Assembly: GCA_021774055.1 (NCBI GenBank)
Contig: JAJFJL010000212.1
Coordinates: 1 to 41,675 of the forward strand
Length of the DNA: 41,675 nucleotides
Source of the DNA: Nitrosomonas sp.
GTDB taxonomy: Bacteria; Pseudomonadota; Gammaproteobacteria; Burkholderiales; Nitrosomonadaceae
Reading direction: 5' to 3'
In this document: positions 8,755-20,432 of the stretch, piece by piece
Numbering within the stretch: the first letter of the stretch is position 1
How the letters are laid out: each line of letters begins with the position of its first letter
The notes under the pieces: generated by a model
What the model was told of the DNA's origin: nothing
Databases searched by the model: none
What the model saw: the letters and a program-made list of their open reading frames with translations, nothing else
Program-made: the position numbers and the translations under genes

Positions 8755-8910
8755 TTAAATTCATTAATGTAAGACCAGGGCGACCGCATATAAATTCAGT
8801 AACTTTTAAATACAAGCTGGAATTATCTACCTTGCTAGTCGCACACCACTTGATATTGGATTCAAAGGGTTGCTGAGGGCTGACTGGACTTTATAAACGG
8901 GATGAAAACA

Positions 8911-8933
8911 GGGGCAGATATGGAATCTGCCCC
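8911..8933 (-). terminator. Intrinsic terminator of the dcw cluster, downstream of ftsZ
   Basis: A perfect 9-bp stem, GGGGCAGAT with ATCTGCCCC, and a 5-base loop lie 14 bases beyond the ftsZ stop. On the minus strand the stem is followed by TGTTTTC, a short U-rich tract. The stem is symmetric, so it may also serve the convergent gene ending at 8754. The rest of the gap 8755-8947 holds nothing recognisable. Confidence 0.65.
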
Positions 8934-8947
8934 TACCAACCAGGCAA

Positions 8948-10111
8948 TTAATCAGCTTGTCTTCTTAAAAAAGCAGGAATATCCATAGGATCAACACCAG
9001 AATCACGCATAGCAGCTACAGTCGCATTATTTCTTCTACCGGTACGCATAACTGCAGGTTCATCTGTTGATACCGTAGTCGCAGAAGAATCATCATGTGT
9101 TCCGGTACGAGCATGAACGATAGTTAACGGCTTAGATTTAGAAACTTGATTATTATTGACACTGCCAAGGCCTGTGGCAACCATTGTTACACGCAAATCA
9201 TCCTCAAGATCTTCAGCAATTACCGTACCGATAATAACTGTAGCATCATCAGCAGTAAGATCTTTAATTGTACTCATTACCTCATCCACTTCACGCATTT
9301 TCAAGCTAGAACTTGCCGTAATATTAACTAACACTCCCCGTGCACCAGTGAGAGCAATATCTTCTAATAGAGGACTTGCTACAGCTTGTGCAGCAGCGGT
9401 ACGAGCACGATCTACGCCTGACGACAGTGAAGAACCCATCATTGCCATGCCCATCTCTGACATAACTGTTTTAACATCAGCAAAATCAACATTCACCAGG
9501 CCTGGGCAATTAATAACTTCAGCAATACCAGCTACAGCACCATAGAGAATATCATTAGCTGCTTTAAATGCATCCAGCATACTAATATCGTTACCCAATA
9601 CAGTCATCAACTTATCATTAGGAATAACAATTAATGAATCAACATGCTGAGATAACGTTTCCATGCCGATCTGCGCCGCTTTAATACGTCTACCCTCAAA
9701 AGAAAACGGCTTGCTAACAACAGCAACTGTCAAAATACCCATTTCTTTAGCAACCTGTGCGACCACCGGTGCAGCACCAGTTCCAGTACCTCCACCCATT
9801 CCGGCTGTAATAAATAACATATCCGCACCTTGGATCAATTCTGCTATTTGATCACGATCTTCTAATGCAGCCTCACGCCCAATGTCAGGATTTGCTCCAG
9901 CACCCAAACCTTTTGTTATGCTAGCACCTAATTGCACAAGAGTAGAAGCTTTGTTACCTTTCAATGCTTGAGCATCAGTGTTCATACAAATAAACTCAAC
10001 CCCCTGCATTTCATTTCTGATCATATGATCAACGGCATTACTACCACAACCACCAACACCAATAACTTTAATGATAGCTTCTTGCGTTTCATTATTCATG
10101 ATTTCGAACAT
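8948..10111 (-). CDS. ftsZ: Cell division GTPase FtsZ
   Basis: The protein has 387 residues from the ATG at 10111. The family start MFEIMNNETQEAIIKVIGVGG fits that ATG, and a GAAGGGG site lies 6 nt upstream; the longer in-frame start at 10144 adds 11 unconserved residues. FtsZ polymerises with GTP into the Z ring. Visible features are GGCGSNAVD (20-28), NTDAQAL, the tubulin signature GGGTGTG (106-112), the T7 synergy loop NVDFADV (207-213), and the C-terminal peptide DPMDIPAFLRRQAD that binds FtsA/ZipA. A variable linker of about 50 residues precedes that peptide. It is the last gene of the cluster, 183 bases after ftsA, far enough to hold its own promoter. lpxC does not follow. Confidence 0.98.
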   Translation of the reverse strand: MFEIMNNETQEAIIKVIGVGGCGSNAVDHMIRNEMQGVEFICMNTDAQALKGNKASTLVQLGASITKGLGAGANPDIGREAALEDRDQIAELIQGADMLFITAGMGGGTGTGAAPVVAQVAKEMGILTVAVVSKPFSFEGRRIKAAQIGMETLSQHVDSLIVIPNDKLMTVLGNDISMLDAFKAANDILYGAVAGIAEVINCPGLVNVDFADVKTVMSEMGMAMMGSSLSSGVDRARTAAAQAVASPLLEDIALTGARGVLVNITASSSLKMREVDEVMSTIKDLTADDATVIIGTVIAEDLEDDLRVTMVATGLGSVNNNQVSKSKPLTIVHARTGTHDDSSATTVSTDEPAVMRTGRRNNATVAAMRDSGVDPMDIPAFLRRQAD

Positions 10112-10117
10112 GTTACA

Positions 10118-10124
10118 CCCCTTC
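10118..10124 (-). promoter_or_regulatory. Shine-Dalgarno that fixes the ftsZ start
   Basis: On the minus strand GAAGGGG ends 6 bases before the ATG at 10111. This supports that start over the upstream in-frame codon at 10144. Confidence 0.7.
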
Positions 10125-10294
10125 TCACAAATTGAGATTAACACCTAGATACTGCAAACACACCTAGATAAGATTAAAATTAACCACTTTACAATCAACA
10201 TATTCATCAATTTTTTGATATTTATTCTTTGATAAAAACGTAGCTATGATGCAAAAATTACTACATATAGTTGCACCTTGTTAAAACATACAAA

Positions 10295-11533
10295 TTAGAA
10301 ATTCTTTTGAAACCATCCTTTCATTCTGGAAATAACCTGCTTAGTTGAACTACCTTGTAACTGTGTATTTTGCTGATGCTTTGCTTGCTCTATTCCCGCA
10401 ACAATTAACCCAATACCTGTAGAATATCTAGGGGTATGAACAACTTCTGACAAACTACCACTATAATGCGGCACGCCTAATCTAACTGGCATATGAAATA
10501 TTTCTTCACCTAAATCAACCATGCCCTGCAATGAGGCACTACCACCAGTAATAACGACACCAGATGAAAGCAGCTCTTCAAATCCACTACGACGTAATTC
10601 TGCCTGTACCAATGTAAAGAGTTCTTCCGCACGCGGCTCAATAACTTCTGCTAGTGTTTGCCTGGAAAGCTGACGTGCACCACGATTACCAACATCTGGT
10701 ACATCAATCATCTCATGCGTATTAACCATGCCACGTAGTGCGCAACCATAGTGACACTTTATATCTTCTGCATCTTTGGTCGGTGTACGAAATGCCATTG
10801 CAATGTCATTGGTAATCTGATCACCAGCAATAGGAATCACCGCTGTATGGCGAATTGCACCATGTGTAAACACCGCAATATCAGTGGTACCACCACCAAT
10901 ATCAACTAAACAAACACCTAAATCTTTTTCATCTTCTGACAATACCGCCATCGCTGAAGCTAAAGGTTGAAGTATCAAATCACGCACTTCCAATCCACAA
11001 CGATGCACACATTTAACAATATTCTGAGCGGCAGACACTGCACCGGTAACAATATGAACTTTTACTTCCAGCCGTATACCACTCATACCGACAGGTTCCC
11101 GCACATCTTCCTGGCCATCAATAATAAATTCCTGATTAAGAATATGTAGAATTTGCTGGTCAGCAGGGATATTAACTGCTTTAGCTGTTTCCATTACCCG
11201 CTCAACATCGCTGTGAGTAACTTCTCTATCCTTAATTGGTACCATACCGTGAGAATTAAACCCTTTAATATGACTGCCAGCAATACCAGTGTAGGCAGAA
11301 CCAATTTTACAATCAGCCATTAACTCAACTTCATCAAGTGCACGCTGAATTGCATTGACGGTAGTTTCAATGTTAGCCACCACACCTTTTTTTAAACCAC
11401 GCGAAGGATGGCTGCCTATACCAACAATTTCAAAATCACCATCAGCTTTAATTTCAGCAACAATCGCAACGATTTTTGAAGTGCCAATATCAAGACCAAC
11501 AATCAGATTTCTATTTTCCTTGGTCTTAGTCAT
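10295..11533 (-). CDS. ftsA: Cell division protein FtsA
   Basis: This 412-residue actin-like ATPase tethers FtsZ to the membrane. It has phosphate-1 NLIVGLDIGTSKIVAIV (about 9-25), the SHS2 domain 1C region (KKGVVANIETTVNAIQRAL and GIAGSHIKGFNSHG), phosphate-2 LVDIGGGTTDIAVF (about 205-218) and the adenosine motif VVITGGSASLQGM. It ends in an amphipathic helix, VISRMKGWFQKNF, the membrane-targeting sequence. A strong GGGAGGT site precedes the ATG. It lies 20 bases after ftsQ and 183 bases before ftsZ. The length is normal (E. coli 420). Confidence 0.97.
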   Translation of the reverse strand: MTKTKENRNLIVGLDIGTSKIVAIVAEIKADGDFEIVGIGSHPSRGLKKGVVANIETTVNAIQRALDEVELMADCKIGSAYTGIAGSHIKGFNSHGMVPIKDREVTHSDVERVMETAKAVNIPADQQILHILNQEFIIDGQEDVREPVGMSGIRLEVKVHIVTGAVSAAQNIVKCVHRCGLEVRDLILQPLASAMAVLSEDEKDLGVCLVDIGGGTTDIAVFTHGAIRHTAVIPIAGDQITNDIAMAFRTPTKDAEDIKCHYGCALRGMVNTHEMIDVPDVGNRGARQLSRQTLAEVIEPRAEELFTLVQAELRRSGFEELLSSGVVITGGSASLQGMVDLGEEIFHMPVRLGVPHYSGSLSEVVHTPRYSTGIGLIVAGIEQAKHQQNTQLQGSSTKQVISRMKGWFQKNF

Positions 11534-11553
11534 TTAGTTATACCTCCCTGGTT

Positions 11554-12321
11554 TCATATTTTTTCCCTTACACTAGGTTTATCTGGTTCTGGTGTTTGCT
11601 GAACTATTTCTGGTATGCGAGCAGAAAATCCGTTGGCATAGCGAAAATCTAAATGTTCTACCATCATTTGCTGATTAAGTTCTGCAATACTTTGATAATA
11701 AACAGAACGATAATACGCCAAACGCATTTCCATATCTATTCGGCCAAGTTCAAGTGTCGTACCAGTTTCTAAGCTAACACGCCAAGCATGCCTAGGCGAC
11801 AGATGTATCTCAGCGATAGACTGCTGTAATGGCTGCAAAATTTTGTTGAAATTATGATACCGACGCATTAACTCACCGGCACTTTCTTCTGCCGGGCCAA
11901 CAAACACCGGCAACTTCCCATCCAATATAGCCCAATAAATTTCACCATAAGTATTCACCAACGCACCATCATACCAACGTGCCAACACCTCATGTTCTTC
12001 CAACAAAACTTCCAGTCCATTCGGCCAATTCTTATGCACCACAACCGAGCGCACCCAAGGCAGTCGCTCAAATAACTTACGAACACCCACTAAATCAACA
12101 GTTAAAAGATTTTCAATAATCTCATTATGCGCAATTTCAGCAATCTGTTCGAGCGAAACATGATCTAACTTATTATTATCTAAACTATGAACGCTAATTT
12201 CATTTATAGGAAATAGTTCTAATTTCAAATAAGTTACATTAATAGTATAAAAAACTGCCAAAACAACAGCTGCCAACAACAAATTAGCTAAAAAATTTAA
12301 CGCCTGATGGTTATGCCACAT
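11554..12321 (-). CDS. ftsQ: Cell division protein FtsQ
   Basis: This 255-residue bitopic protein has a short cytoplasmic N terminus, a TM helix at about 9-28, a POTRA domain ([20 protein letters not shown] and [20 protein letters not shown], about 38-95) and the beta domain with [22 protein letters not shown] and the C-terminal [14 protein letters not shown]. FtsQ joins early (FtsA/FtsZ) and late (FtsL, FtsB, FtsW, FtsI) divisome proteins. The start overlaps the ddlB end by 11 bases, indicating coupled translation. The C-terminal tail beyond the beta domain is short. Confidence 0.93.
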   Translation of the reverse strand: MWHNHQALNFLANLLLAAVVLAVFYTINVTYLKLELFPINEISVHSLDNNKLDHVSLEQIAEIAHNEIIENLLTVDLVGVRKLFERLPWVRSVVVHKNWPNGLEVLLEEHEVLARWYDGALVNTYGEIYWAILDGKLPVFVGPAEESAGELMRRYHNFNKILQPLQQSIAEIHLSPRHAWRVSLETGTTLELGRIDMEMRLAYYRSVYYQSIAELNQQMMVEHLDFRYANGFSARIPEIVQQTPEPDKPSVREKI

Positions 12322-13228
12322 TAGACTGCGCCAATATTTGCATCACTAAATCCTCAAACGATATTCCCGCTACTTTTGCAGCCATCGGTACTAAACTATG
12401 ACTAGTCATCCCTGGAGAAGTATTAGTTTCAAGAAAATAACTTTTTCCAGATTCACTTAGAATTAAATCCACTCTACCCCAACCCTGACACCCTAATATT
12501 TGATGTGCCTGCAATGCCTGGGTTTGAATAGCTTGCTCTTGCACATTAGGCAAACCACTGGGACAAAAATAGCAAGTATCATTAGAAAAATATTTAGCTT
12601 GATAGTCATACAATCCATTCGCAACTTCTATACGCACCAACGGTAAAGGTGTTTCACCAAGAATTGCTACCGTTAATTCAGTACCTTCAATAAATTCTTC
12701 TGCCAAAACAACAGTATCGTATTTAGCCGCCAATTGATAAGCATCAAGAAAATCATTTTTATTGTCAACTTTACTTAACCCAATAGTTGAACCCTCGCAC
12801 GCAGGTTTCACAATCAAAGGTAAGCCAAGTTTTTCGACAATGGCATCTTGGTCACTCTGTGCATTAACCACAACCCAATCTGGAGAATTAATACCAGTAG
12901 CCTGCCATAGCAGCTTAGTACGCCACTTATCCATCGCTAATGCACTGGCCATTACTCCGCTCCCAGTATAAGGCAACCCCATTAACTCCAATGCACCTTG
13001 TACCGTACCATCTTCACCATAACGTCCATGCAACGCAATATATACACGCTGAAACCCTTGACGCAAAAGTGTATCCATAGGCTGCTCAGCTGGGTCAAAT
13101 GAATAAGCGTCAACACCTTTTTGCTGCAGCGCAGTCAGAACAGCCGATCCACTCTGCAATGAAATTTCACGCTCAGCAGAACGTCCTCCCATAAGCACCG
13201 CTACCTTCCCAAAATCTTGACTACGCAC
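12311..13228 (-). CDS. ddlB: D-alanine--D-alanine ligase
   Basis: This 305-residue ATP-grasp ligase makes the D-Ala-D-Ala dipeptide for the peptidoglycan stem. Signatures are [20 protein letters not shown] (7-26), the signature [57 protein letters not shown] and the metal/substrate segment [17 protein letters not shown]. The start codon is GTG (13226-13228) with GGATGA upstream; the ATP-grasp N terminus leaves no room for a later start. It begins 2 bases after the murB stop and overlaps ftsQ by 11 bases. The length matches E. coli DdlB (306). Confidence 0.97.
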   Translation of the reverse strand: MRSQDFGKVAVLMGGRSAEREISLQSGSAVLTALQQKGVDAYSFDPAEQPMDTLLRQGFQRVYIALHGRYGEDGTVQGALELMGLPYTGSGVMASALAMDKWRTKLLWQATGINSPDWVVVNAQSDQDAIVEKLGLPLIVKPACEGSTIGLSKVDNKNDFLDAYQLAAKYDTVVLAEEFIEGTELTVAILGETPLPLVRIEVANGLYDYQAKYFSNDTCYFCPSGLPNVQEQAIQTQALQAHQILGCQGWGRVDLILSESGKSYFLETNTSPGMTSHSLVPMAAKVAGISFEDLVMQILAQSNVA

Positions 13229-13230
13229 AA

Positions 13231-14190
13231 CTAATCATCCCTAAAATCACCTATAATTTTCACCTCCAGCTCAAGTGAAATACCGGTTGTTTCTTTTACT
13301 GTATTTTTTATAATAGTTATTAACCCTTCAATATCTGCTGCAGTAGCATTTCCTGTATTAACAATAAAATTAGCATGCTTAGACGATATCATGGCGCCAC
13401 CAATACGAAGTCGTTTTAATTGACATGATTCAATTAACCGTGCAGCATAGTCACCAGGTGGGTTACGAAAAACCGAACCTGCATTAGGCAAATTCAGCGG
13501 CTGACTATTAATACGTGCCATTAATAAATCTTTAATTTGTTGATGCGAAACGGCATAACTACCTCGCCGCAAACGCAACCAACCACCCATAAACCATTCT
13601 TCACTGGAAGATGCTAAGCTAGGTTGCAACCTCACTTGTCGATAACTAATTTGATAATCCTCAGGTAATCTATCATACTGTTGAGCCATACGATTAATTA
13701 CCTGTACTTGCGTCACAATCTGCCAAATTTCTGATCCATAACAACCAGCATTCATAGCTAATGCACCACCGAATGTACCAGGAATTCCTGCCAAAAATTC
13801 TGCCCCAGCTAAATCATGACGCGCAGCAAAGCGAGCAACTTTAGCACAAGCTACACCAGCACCAATATAAATCAAGCTACCTTGTTTATCTTGTTGTATT
13901 AACTGCAAATCAGATAATCTAGCATGCAACGAAATTACAGTCCCTAAGAAACCACCATCACGAACAAGCAAATTACTACCAAGACCAATCATAATTACCG
14001 GATCGTCTGACGGCAAATCTTTTAGAAACACAGCAAGATCATTTGAATCAGCTGGTTTATAAAAACGTACAGCCTCACCACCTGCGCGCCAAGAAGTATG
14101 CTTACGCATTGGTTCATTAACACACATTTCACCACGTAAAGCAGACCGTCTAGAGTAGGTAACTGATCTAATTGCTTCTGACATCAACAT
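13231..14190 (-). CDS. murB: UDP-N-acetylenolpyruvoylglucosamine reductase MurB
   Basis: This 319-residue FAD enzyme reduces enolpyruvyl-UDP-GlcNAc to UDP-MurNAc with NADPH. Visible are [16 protein letters not shown] (31-46, FAD domain), [39 protein letters not shown], the catalytic serine region [34 protein letters not shown] and the C-terminal catalytic glutamate in LELEV. The short form with the [11 protein letters not shown] block is of the type II kind, unlike the E. coli type I enzyme. ATG 14190 or ATG 14184 are both possible starts; the first is given. murC ends 14 bases upstream. Confidence 0.95.
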   Translation of the reverse strand: MLMSEAIRSVTYSRRSALRGEMCVNEPMRKHTSWRAGGEAVRFYKPADSNDLAVFLKDLPSDDPVIMIGLGSNLLVRDGGFLGTVISLHARLSDLQLIQQDKQGSLIYIGAGVACAKVARFAARHDLAGAEFLAGIPGTFGGALAMNAGCYGSEIWQIVTQVQVINRMAQQYDRLPEDYQISYRQVRLQPSLASSSEEWFMGGWLRLRRGSYAVSHQQIKDLLMARINSQPLNLPNAGSVFRNPPGDYAARLIESCQLKRLRIGGAMISSKHANFIVNTGNATAADIEGLITIIKNTVKETTGISLELEVKIIGDFRDD

Positions 14191-14204
14191 ATAATCTAAT
14201 AAAT

Positions 14205-15626
14205 CTATCCATTAATAATAAGCGTTAATTTATTTTCGCTAGCGACTATAGCAGGTGCCACACTAGATATTGAACCAGCACCCATTATTAATATCACATC
14301 TCCGTCCTGAGCAATGTGATAAACCTCGCCTGGCAGTGCATTTATTGCGGGAACAAACACAGGCTCAACCTTACCGTGCACTCTGATTGCACGTGCTAAA
14401 GACTTACTATCAGCCGCAATAATAGGATCCTCTCCGGCCGAATAAACATCACTTAAAAGTAAACAATCAACCTTAGATAACACACTAACAAAGGCCTCAA
14501 AAACATCACGAGTACGTGTATAACGATGTGGTTGAAAAACAAGAACTAAACGTCTACCAGGAAAAGCACCACGGGTTGCTAAAATGGTTGCTTCTATTTC
14601 AACCGGGTGATGCCCATAATCATCAATTAATGTGAAATGCCCTCTCCCAGGTACTTTGATATCTCCATAGTTTTGAAAGCGTCTTGCCACCCCCCTAAAC
14701 TCACCCAGTGCCTTGATGATAGATGTATCAGGAACACCAATTTCATTGCCGACAGAAATCGCTGCCAACGCATTTTGTATGTTGTGCAAACCAGGAAGGT
14801 TAAGTGTGATTTCAAGTTCCCGTGCACTACCATTAACACCTACTACAGTAGTAAAATGCATCTTGCCACAGTCATGCTGAATATTAATCGCACGCACCTG
14901 TGCTTCTTCTGATAAACCATAAGTAGTAATTGGCTTGGTAATGGTCTGCATAATCTCACGTACATTCGCATCATCAATACATAACACAGCCATGCCATAA
15001 AAAGGTAGGTGTTGCACAAAATCCACGAAAGTCTGTTTTAACCGGCCAAAGTCATGATTATAAGTTTCCATATGATCAGCATCTATACTAGTAACCACAG
15101 TTAAAACAGGTTGCAAATATAAGAAAGAAGCATCCGATTCATCCGCTTCAACAACAATAAACTCACCGCTACCTAATTTTGCATGACAATCTGCAGCTTC
15201 TAATCGACCACCAATAACAAAAGTTGGATCCATATCTGCTTTTGCCAATACACTAGCGACTAAACTAGTCGTAGTTGTCTTTCCATGTGTACCAGCAACA
15301 GCAATTCCTCTGCGTAGCCTTAATAATTCAGCCAACATTAAAGCACGCGGAACCACTGGGATATTATTTTCACGTGCAGCAATAATTTCCGGATTATCGG
15401 ATTCTATTGCCGTAGAAACCACTACCGCATCAGCTGATGCAATGTGGCCACGTGCATGTCCAATATTAACTACCGCCCCCATATTCCGCAGGCGTTGCAC
15501 AGCTTGATTGTCAAATAGATCTGAACCACTTATTTGATAACCAAGATTTAATAAAACCTCAGCAATCCCACTCATGCCAGAACCACCGATACCAACAAAG
15601 TGAATATGTTTGACTTTATGTTTCAT
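14205..15626 (-). CDS. murC: UDP-N-acetylmuramate--L-alanine ligase MurC
   Basis: This 473-residue Mur ligase adds the first stem residue, L-alanine, to UDP-MurNAc. It has the N-terminal Rossmann motif [19 protein letters not shown], the ATP P-loop [23 protein letters not shown], a DADHMETY block, [10 protein letters not shown] and [10 protein letters not shown]. The start at 15626 is chosen because it forms an ATGA overlap with the murG stop and gives the family N terminus ([12 protein letters not shown]); the in-frame start at 15653 would add nine unconserved residues inside murG. Confidence 0.97.
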   Translation of the reverse strand: MKHKVKHIHFVGIGGSGMSGIAEVLLNLGYQISGSDLFDNQAVQRLRNMGAVVNIGHARGHIASADAVVVSTAIESDNPEIIAARENNIPVVPRALMLAELLRLRRGIAVAGTHGKTTTTSLVASVLAKADMDPTFVIGGRLEAADCHAKLGSGEFIVVEADESDASFLYLQPVLTVVTSIDADHMETYNHDFGRLKQTFVDFVQHLPFYGMAVLCIDDANVREIMQTITKPITTYGLSEEAQVRAINIQHDCGKMHFTTVVGVNGSARELEITLNLPGLHNIQNALAAISVGNEIGVPDTSIIKALGEFRGVARRFQNYGDIKVPGRGHFTLIDDYGHHPVEIEATILATRGAFPGRRLVLVFQPHRYTRTRDVFEAFVSVLSKVDCLLLSDVYSAGEDPIIAADSKSLARAIRVHGKVEPVFVPAINALPGEVYHIAQDGDVILIMGAGSISSVAPAIVASENKLTLIING

Positions 15627-16702
15627 AACGATTTGTTGGCCATCGTAATACATGTCTCAGCGACTGACTGAGTTGCATTTAATTTTGCTAAGCTACGAGC
15701 TGCCACAGCCATTTTCAATAACTTCTCACGGGTACTCTCCACCAACAATTTCTTTAAATTTTGTGGCATCAATTGATCCTGCGGAAGCAATATTGCAGCA
15801 TTATTCTCACTAAGAAATTTTGCATTACATGTTTGATGATCATCAACTGCGTGCGGATAAGGGACTAAAATACTTGCCACACCAGCAGCGGACAACTCAG
15901 CTATAGTTAATGCACCGGCGCGACATAGCACCAGGTCACAATCTGCATAATAAGTTTCAATATTTTCTACAAATGCAACTAATTCTGCATCAATACCAAC
16001 ATCTGCATAATTTTTTTGCAAACTAGATAGGTGCTTACTACCTGATTGATGAATGACAATCGGACGAATGTTTTCAGGCATTAACTTTAATGCCTGTGGT
16101 AATACGGTATTTAATGCTTGTGCACCGAGACTGCCACCAATAACTAGTAATTTTAATTTTCCACTCCTATCCGCAAAACGATTTTCTGGCTTATCTATCT
16201 GACTAATTTCATCACGTACCGGATTACCAGAAAATATAATATTTTGATTATTATTCTTAATCGTTCCAGGAAAACCTAATAAAATTTTATCAGCAAGTTT
16301 TGCCAATACTTTGTTGGTAAGTCCAGCAACCGAATTTTGTTCATGAATCAATAAAGGTTTATTTAACAGTGATGCCATCATGCCACCTGGAAAAGCCAGG
16401 TAACCACCCATACCTAACACTACATCAGGACGTACACGAGATATAATCTTTCTGCTTTGCCAAAATGCACGTAACAGCCGTAGTGGCAAAGTAAGCCAAA
16501 TTGTTGCATTTTTTCCACGTAACCCAGAAAAATCAATATACTCCATATCGTAGCCATGTTGCTCAACCAAAGTTACTTCCATTCCTGATTTAGTTCCCAG
16601 CCATACTACACGCCAACCAACTGCTTTAAGGTAATCAGCCACAGCCAGTCCTGGGAACACATGTCCCCCAGTTCCACCAGCCATAATTAAAATTGTACGC
16701 AT
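15623..16702 (-). CDS. murG: Lipid II synthase glycosyltransferase MurG
   Basis: The protein has 359 residues from the ATG at 16702. MurG transfers GlcNAc to lipid I at the inner face of the membrane. Motifs are [19 protein letters not shown] (4-22), [45 protein letters not shown], and [20 protein letters not shown], with [14 protein letters not shown] in the donor-binding domain. A start at 16744 is also in frame, overlapping the ftsW end and adding 14 residues; the shorter form matches known N termini, but its Shine-Dalgarno is weak. The stop overlaps murC as ATGA. Confidence 0.96.
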   Translation of the reverse strand: MRTILIMAGGTGGHVFPGLAVADYLKAVGWRVVWLGTKSGMEVTLVEQHGYDMEYIDFSGLRGKNATIWLTLPLRLLRAFWQSRKIISRVRPDVVLGMGGYLAFPGGMMASLLNKPLLIHEQNSVAGLTNKVLAKLADKILLGFPGTIKNNNQNIIFSGNPVRDEISQIDKPENRFADRSGKLKLLVIGGSLGAQALNTVLPQALKLMPENIRPIVIHQSGSKHLSSLQKNYADVGIDAELVAFVENIETYYADCDLVLCRAGALTIAELSAAGVASILVPYPHAVDDHQTCNAKFLSENNAAILLPQDQLMPQNLKKLLVESTREKLLKMAVAARSLAKLNATQSVAETCITMANKSL

Positions 16703-16733
16703 TACCCAAAGATTTCCATATTTATAACTTCTT

Positions 16734-17903
16734 TCAAACAACAAAACCTTTCAAACGCTGGCGATTCTCCCAATCAACACGAAGCAATACAGCTAACGCA
16801 ATGCAAATAACTGTAATACTGCTACCACCAAACCCCATCAGTGGTAATGTCAATCCTTTAGTTGGCAATACCCCCATATTTACACCTATGTTAATAAATG
16901 CCTGTAATCCAATCCAAATACCAATCCCTTGTGCAACCAAAGCTGAAAAGTAACATTCCAATTTAACAGCCTGACGCCCAATCATAAATGCACGTACAAC
17001 CAGCCAAACAAACAGCACAATAACAGTAAAAACTCCAATAAAACCTAATTCTTCAGCAAGCACTGCTAGTAGAAAATCAGTATGTGCTTCTGGCAAATAA
17101 AATAGTTTCTCAACACTTGCACCCAAACCAACCCCAAACCATTCTCCACGACCAAAAGCAATTAATGCGTGAACCAGCTGATATCCACCACCTTGTGGAT
17201 CCGCCCAAGGATCCATAAATGCAACCACTCTACTCATACGGTAAGGCTCAAACCTAATCAACATTACTAAACTAATCAATAAAAAAATAATTAATCCACC
17301 AAATAATTTTAACTGTACACCACCTAAAAACAAAATCGCCATTGCTAATGCAGTAATCACCACAAAAGCACCAAAATCTGGTTCAAGCAACAATAAACAA
17401 CCTACAATGGCTACAATTAACAAGATCGGAAAAAATCCTTTCTTAAAGTCACTTAGATAAGCTGTTTTACGAACAACATAATTAGCCACATAAATTATGA
17501 TACAAAACTTCATCAATTCAGAAGGCTGAAAATTTACTACCAGTAATGACAGCCAACGTTGACTACCTTTTATTTCCTGACCAATACCAGGAATCAAAAC
17601 TAATACTAGTAATAAGATGCCAAATAAAAATATCCAAGCAGAATATTGTTGCCAACTACGCATAGGCACTTGAAAAGCTAACCAACCTAACAACAACCCC
17701 ACCATCATATAAATTATATGTCTAATTAAGTAGTAACTAGATAAACCACCAGTACCACGCCCTGCTTCGGCAATCGCAATTGACGCCGAATAAACCATTA
17801 CCAATCCTAAACCAAGTAAAAACAACACCGTCCATACCAAAGTCTGATCAAAATCTGATAAGTTTTTTTGCGGTTGTTTTTGTGTGTTAACTTGATAATT
17901 CAT
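16734..17903 (-). CDS. ftsW: Septal peptidoglycan glycosyltransferase FtsW (SEDS family)
   Basis: This 389-residue polytopic membrane protein has about ten TM helices. It polymerises lipid II at the septum in complex with FtsI. Visible SEDS signatures are [16 protein letters not shown] (31-46), [53 protein letters not shown], the catalytic-aspartate segment [20 protein letters not shown] and the C-terminal [13 protein letters not shown]. The cytoplasmic N terminus is Gln/Asn/Lys-rich. It is separated from murD by 49 bases and from murG by 31. Confidence 0.97.
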   Translation of the reverse strand: MNYQVNTQKQPQKNLSDFDQTLVWTVLFLLGLGLVMVYSASIAIAEAGRGTGGLSSYYLIRHIIYMMVGLLLGWLAFQVPMRSWQQYSAWIFLFGILLLVLVLIPGIGQEIKGSQRWLSLLVVNFQPSELMKFCIIIYVANYVVRKTAYLSDFKKGFFPILLIVAIVGCLLLLEPDFGAFVVITALAMAILFLGGVQLKLFGGLIIFLLISLVMLIRFEPYRMSRVVAFMDPWADPQGGGYQLVHALIAFGRGEWFGVGLGASVEKLFYLPEAHTDFLLAVLAEELGFIGVFTVIVLFVWLVVRAFMIGRQAVKLECYFSALVAQGIGIWIGLQAFINIGVNMGVLPTKGLTLPLMGFGGSSITVICIALAVLLRVDWENRQRLKGFVV

Positions 17904-17952
17904 TAGTTAATATTTTTTATCTCGAATTAAAAAACTAGTTACCCAAGTTGTT

Positions 17953-19350
17953 TCATGCACGTTCTTTAACCTCAATATCTCTAACTGCAGCAACAAATAC
18001 TTCTGCTCGATGAACATAATTCTTAAACATATCGAAACTAGCGCAAGCTGGCGATAACAAAATAACGTCGCCTATATGCGCCAACAAAAAACTTATTTGC
18101 AGCGCTGCTTGCATCGTTTCTGCAAAATGTAACGGAACCCTACAGTCTTTAATTGCAGCTGCAATTATCTTTGCATCACAGCCAATTAAAACAACCGCAC
18201 GCGCATAATCCGCAATAGGTTGTTGTAACGGAGAGAAATCCTGTGATTTACCATCACCACCAGCAATCAATACAATTTTTTGCTCCATTCCAGTCAACGC
18301 GGCAACCGTTGCTCCTACATTAGTGCTTTTTGAGTCATCGTAAATAGTGACTCCATTAAATGCCGCAACTTTCTCCATACGATGCGGCAAACCTCTAAAT
18401 TCACGAAGTGCTTGCAATAGTGACTCAAAAGGCAAGTTCATAGCACGACAAATTGCTAATGCTGCTAATGCATTCAAAGTATTATGAAGGCCTGCAATCA
18501 GCAATTCGGAAGTTCTTATTAAACAAGTTTCACCTTGTGCCAACCAAACATCGTTACCATCATGTAACAAGCCAAAATCAATCTTGTTCAATGGTGCATC
18601 AAGACCAAACGTTATTTGTTTTTTATCTGCTTGTGCCATAACACATACATCAGGGTCATCACGATTAATAATCTGAATACCCTGAGCATTAATTCCTTTC
18701 TTAAAAATACTGGCTTTAGCAGCAGCGTAGGCTAGTAAATCAGTATAGCGATCCAAATGATCTTCACTTAAATTTAGCACTGCAGCAATATCTGCCTCTA
18801 AGTTATGAGTTGCTTCTAACTGAAAACTAGATATCTCCAAAACCCATATTTGCGGTAATTTGCCAGAGTCAATCCGTCGCATTAATACATCTAAAACTGC
18901 CGGGCCAATATTACCTGCCACTTCCACATCCCACCCTGATCGTTGCAACATATTGCCAACCAAAGTAGTTACCGTAGTTTTACCATTAGAGCCTGTTATT
19001 GCTAAAACTTTAGAACTAATTTCCGGTGTTTTTTTTAGTGCCCAAGATAACAACGTGATATCCCCGACTATAGCAACTCCTCGCTGTTTAGCAATTTGTA
19101 GAAAAGGATCCATTAAGGAAATCCCTGGACTTATTGCAATCAAGGTAATATCTTCAAATAATCGCGCATTAAATTTACCAGTATGCAGTTGCGTGGAAGG
19201 TAGAACTTGTGCAATTTCATCTAGATACGGAGGTAGCTCACGACTATCAGCAACACGTACATCTGCACCTAGACGTAATAACCACTTTGTCATAGATAGT
19301 CCTGTTTCACCCATTCCCAGAACTAATACTGATTTGTTTTGTAAATTCAT
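17953..19350 (-). CDS. murD: UDP-N-acetylmuramoyl-L-alanine--D-glutamate ligase MurD
   Basis: This 465-residue cytoplasmic ATP-dependent ligase adds D-glutamate to UDP-MurNAc-L-Ala. Motifs are [19 protein letters not shown] (9-27, UDP-binding), the P-loop [36 protein letters not shown], the nucleotide site [39 protein letters not shown] and [11 protein letters not shown] near the C terminus. Its ATG overlaps the mraY stop (ATGA, 19347-19350). Confidence 0.97.
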   Translation of the reverse strand: MNLQNKSVLVLGMGETGLSMTKWLLRLGADVRVADSRELPPYLDEIAQVLPSTQLHTGKFNARLFEDITLIAISPGISLMDPFLQIAKQRGVAIVGDITLLSWALKKTPEISSKVLAITGSNGKTTVTTLVGNMLQRSGWDVEVAGNIGPAVLDVLMRRIDSGKLPQIWVLEISSFQLEATHNLEADIAAVLNLSEDHLDRYTDLLAYAAAKASIFKKGINAQGIQIINRDDPDVCVMAQADKKQITFGLDAPLNKIDFGLLHDGNDVWLAQGETCLIRTSELLIAGLHNTLNALAALAICRAMNLPFESLLQALREFRGLPHRMEKVAAFNGVTIYDDSKSTNVGATVAALTGMEQKIVLIAGGDGKSQDFSPLQQPIADYARAVVLIGCDAKIIAAAIKDCRVPLHFAETMQAALQISFLLAHIGDVILLSPACASFDMFKNYVHRAEVFVAAVRDIEVKERA

Positions 19351-20432
19351 CTTAATTTCAAGGTCGATAAGCCGATTAGTACTAATATGATAGTGATAAT
19401 CCAGAACCTAACCACAACCTGATTTTCCTTCCAACCTTTTAATTCAAAATGATGATGCAACGGAGCCATACGAAAAACACGTCTGCCAGTCAATTTAAAA
19501 GATGCCACCTGCAACATTACAGATAAAGCTTCAATTACAAATACACCACCCATAATAACCAATACAATTTCCTGACGTACAATAACCGTTACAACCCCTA
19601 AAGCAGCCCCTAAGGCAAGTGCACCAACGTCACCCATAAACACTTCAGCGGGGTAAGTGTTAAACCAAAGAAATGCCAACCCTGCACCAGCCAATGCGCC
19701 ACAAAACACTGCTAATTCTCCTGCATTAGGAATGTAAGGTATGGCTAAATAATTAGCGAATATAATATGCCCCGACAAATAAGCAAAAATTGCTAAGGCA
19801 GCAGCAATCATCACTGTCGGCATAATAGCCAGCCCATCCAGACCATCAGTTAGATTAACCGCATTACTGGTACCAACAATGACAAAATAAGTTAAAACAA
19901 CAAATCCAGTAACACCTAATGGAATTGCGATTTCTTTAAAAAAAGGTACTATCAGATCAGTTTGTGCGGGTATCTCTGCGGTTAATGCTAAATAAAATGC
20001 AACCACAATGGCAATAACCGATTGCCAGAAAAATTTTGTACCAGCAGAGAGGCCTTTAGGGTTACGATCAACCACTTTGCGATAGTCATCAACCCAACCA
20101 ATAACACCGAAACCTAATGTAGTTAACAACACCACCCAAATATAAGTATTATTTAAATCTGCCCATAGCAACGTAGTTATAACAATGGAGACTAATATTA
20201 ATGCCCCCCCCATCGTCGGTGTGCCCGCTTTAATAAGATGTGTTTGTGGGCCATCATCACGTACAGACTGACCTATCTTGTAAGCAGCAAGCTTACGAAT
20301 CATAATTGGCCCTACCATAAATGAAATCGCAAGTGCAGTCAGTGCCGCCAACATAGCCCGTAATGTAATATAACTAAATACATTAAACGCGCGAATATCC
20401 TCGGCAAGCCACTGAGAAAGTATTAACAGCAT
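19347..20432 (-). CDS. mraY: Phospho-N-acetylmuramoyl-pentapeptide transferase MraY
   Basis: The protein has 361 residues from the ATG at 20432 (E. coli 360). It is a ten-helix membrane enzyme that transfers phospho-MurNAc-pentapeptide to undecaprenyl phosphate, making lipid I. Visible are [19 protein letters not shown] at the N terminus, [28 protein letters not shown] (the DDxxK site), [38 protein letters not shown] and [14 protein letters not shown]. The start at 20468 would add 12 residues without homologous counterpart and has no Shine-Dalgarno; GGAA precedes the chosen ATG. It is cut off from murF by a 434-base gap holding a family B element. Confidence 0.96.
   Translation of the reverse strand: MLLILSQWLAEDIRAFNVFSYITLRAMLAALTALAISFMVGPIMIRKLAAYKIGQSVRDDGPQTHLIKAGTPTMGGALILVSIVITTLLWADLNNTYIWVVLLTTLGFGVIGWVDDYRKVVDRNPKGLSAGTKFFWQSVIAIVVAFYLALTAEIPAQTDLIVPFFKEIAIPLGVTGFVVLTYFVIVGTSNAVNLTDGLDGLAIMPTVMIAAALAIFAYLSGHIIFANYLAIPYIPNAGELAVFCGALAGAGLAFLWFNTYPAEVFMGDVGALALGAALGVVTVIVRQEIVLVIMGGVFVIEALSVMLQVASFKLTGRRVFRMAPLHHHFELKGWKENQVVVRFWIITIILVLIGLSTLKLR

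Noticed and set aside
8911-8933. GGGGCAGAT hairpin as a dispersed repeat with the one at 2965-2984
   Set aside because: Only the GGGCAGA core is shared and the second copy has a mismatched stem; a simple terminator explains the first one.
9156-9545. Plus-strand open frames inside ftsZ and other dcw genes
   Set aside because: They are the antisense of strongly conserved coding sequence, lack ribosome sites and resemble no protein family.
10143-10166. Family B remnant in the ftsA-ftsZ gap (CCTAGATACTGCAAACACA)
   Set aside because: Only one end of about 19 bases is present, followed by a second CCTAGAT; no body, no partner end and no duplication, so chance similarity cannot be excluded.
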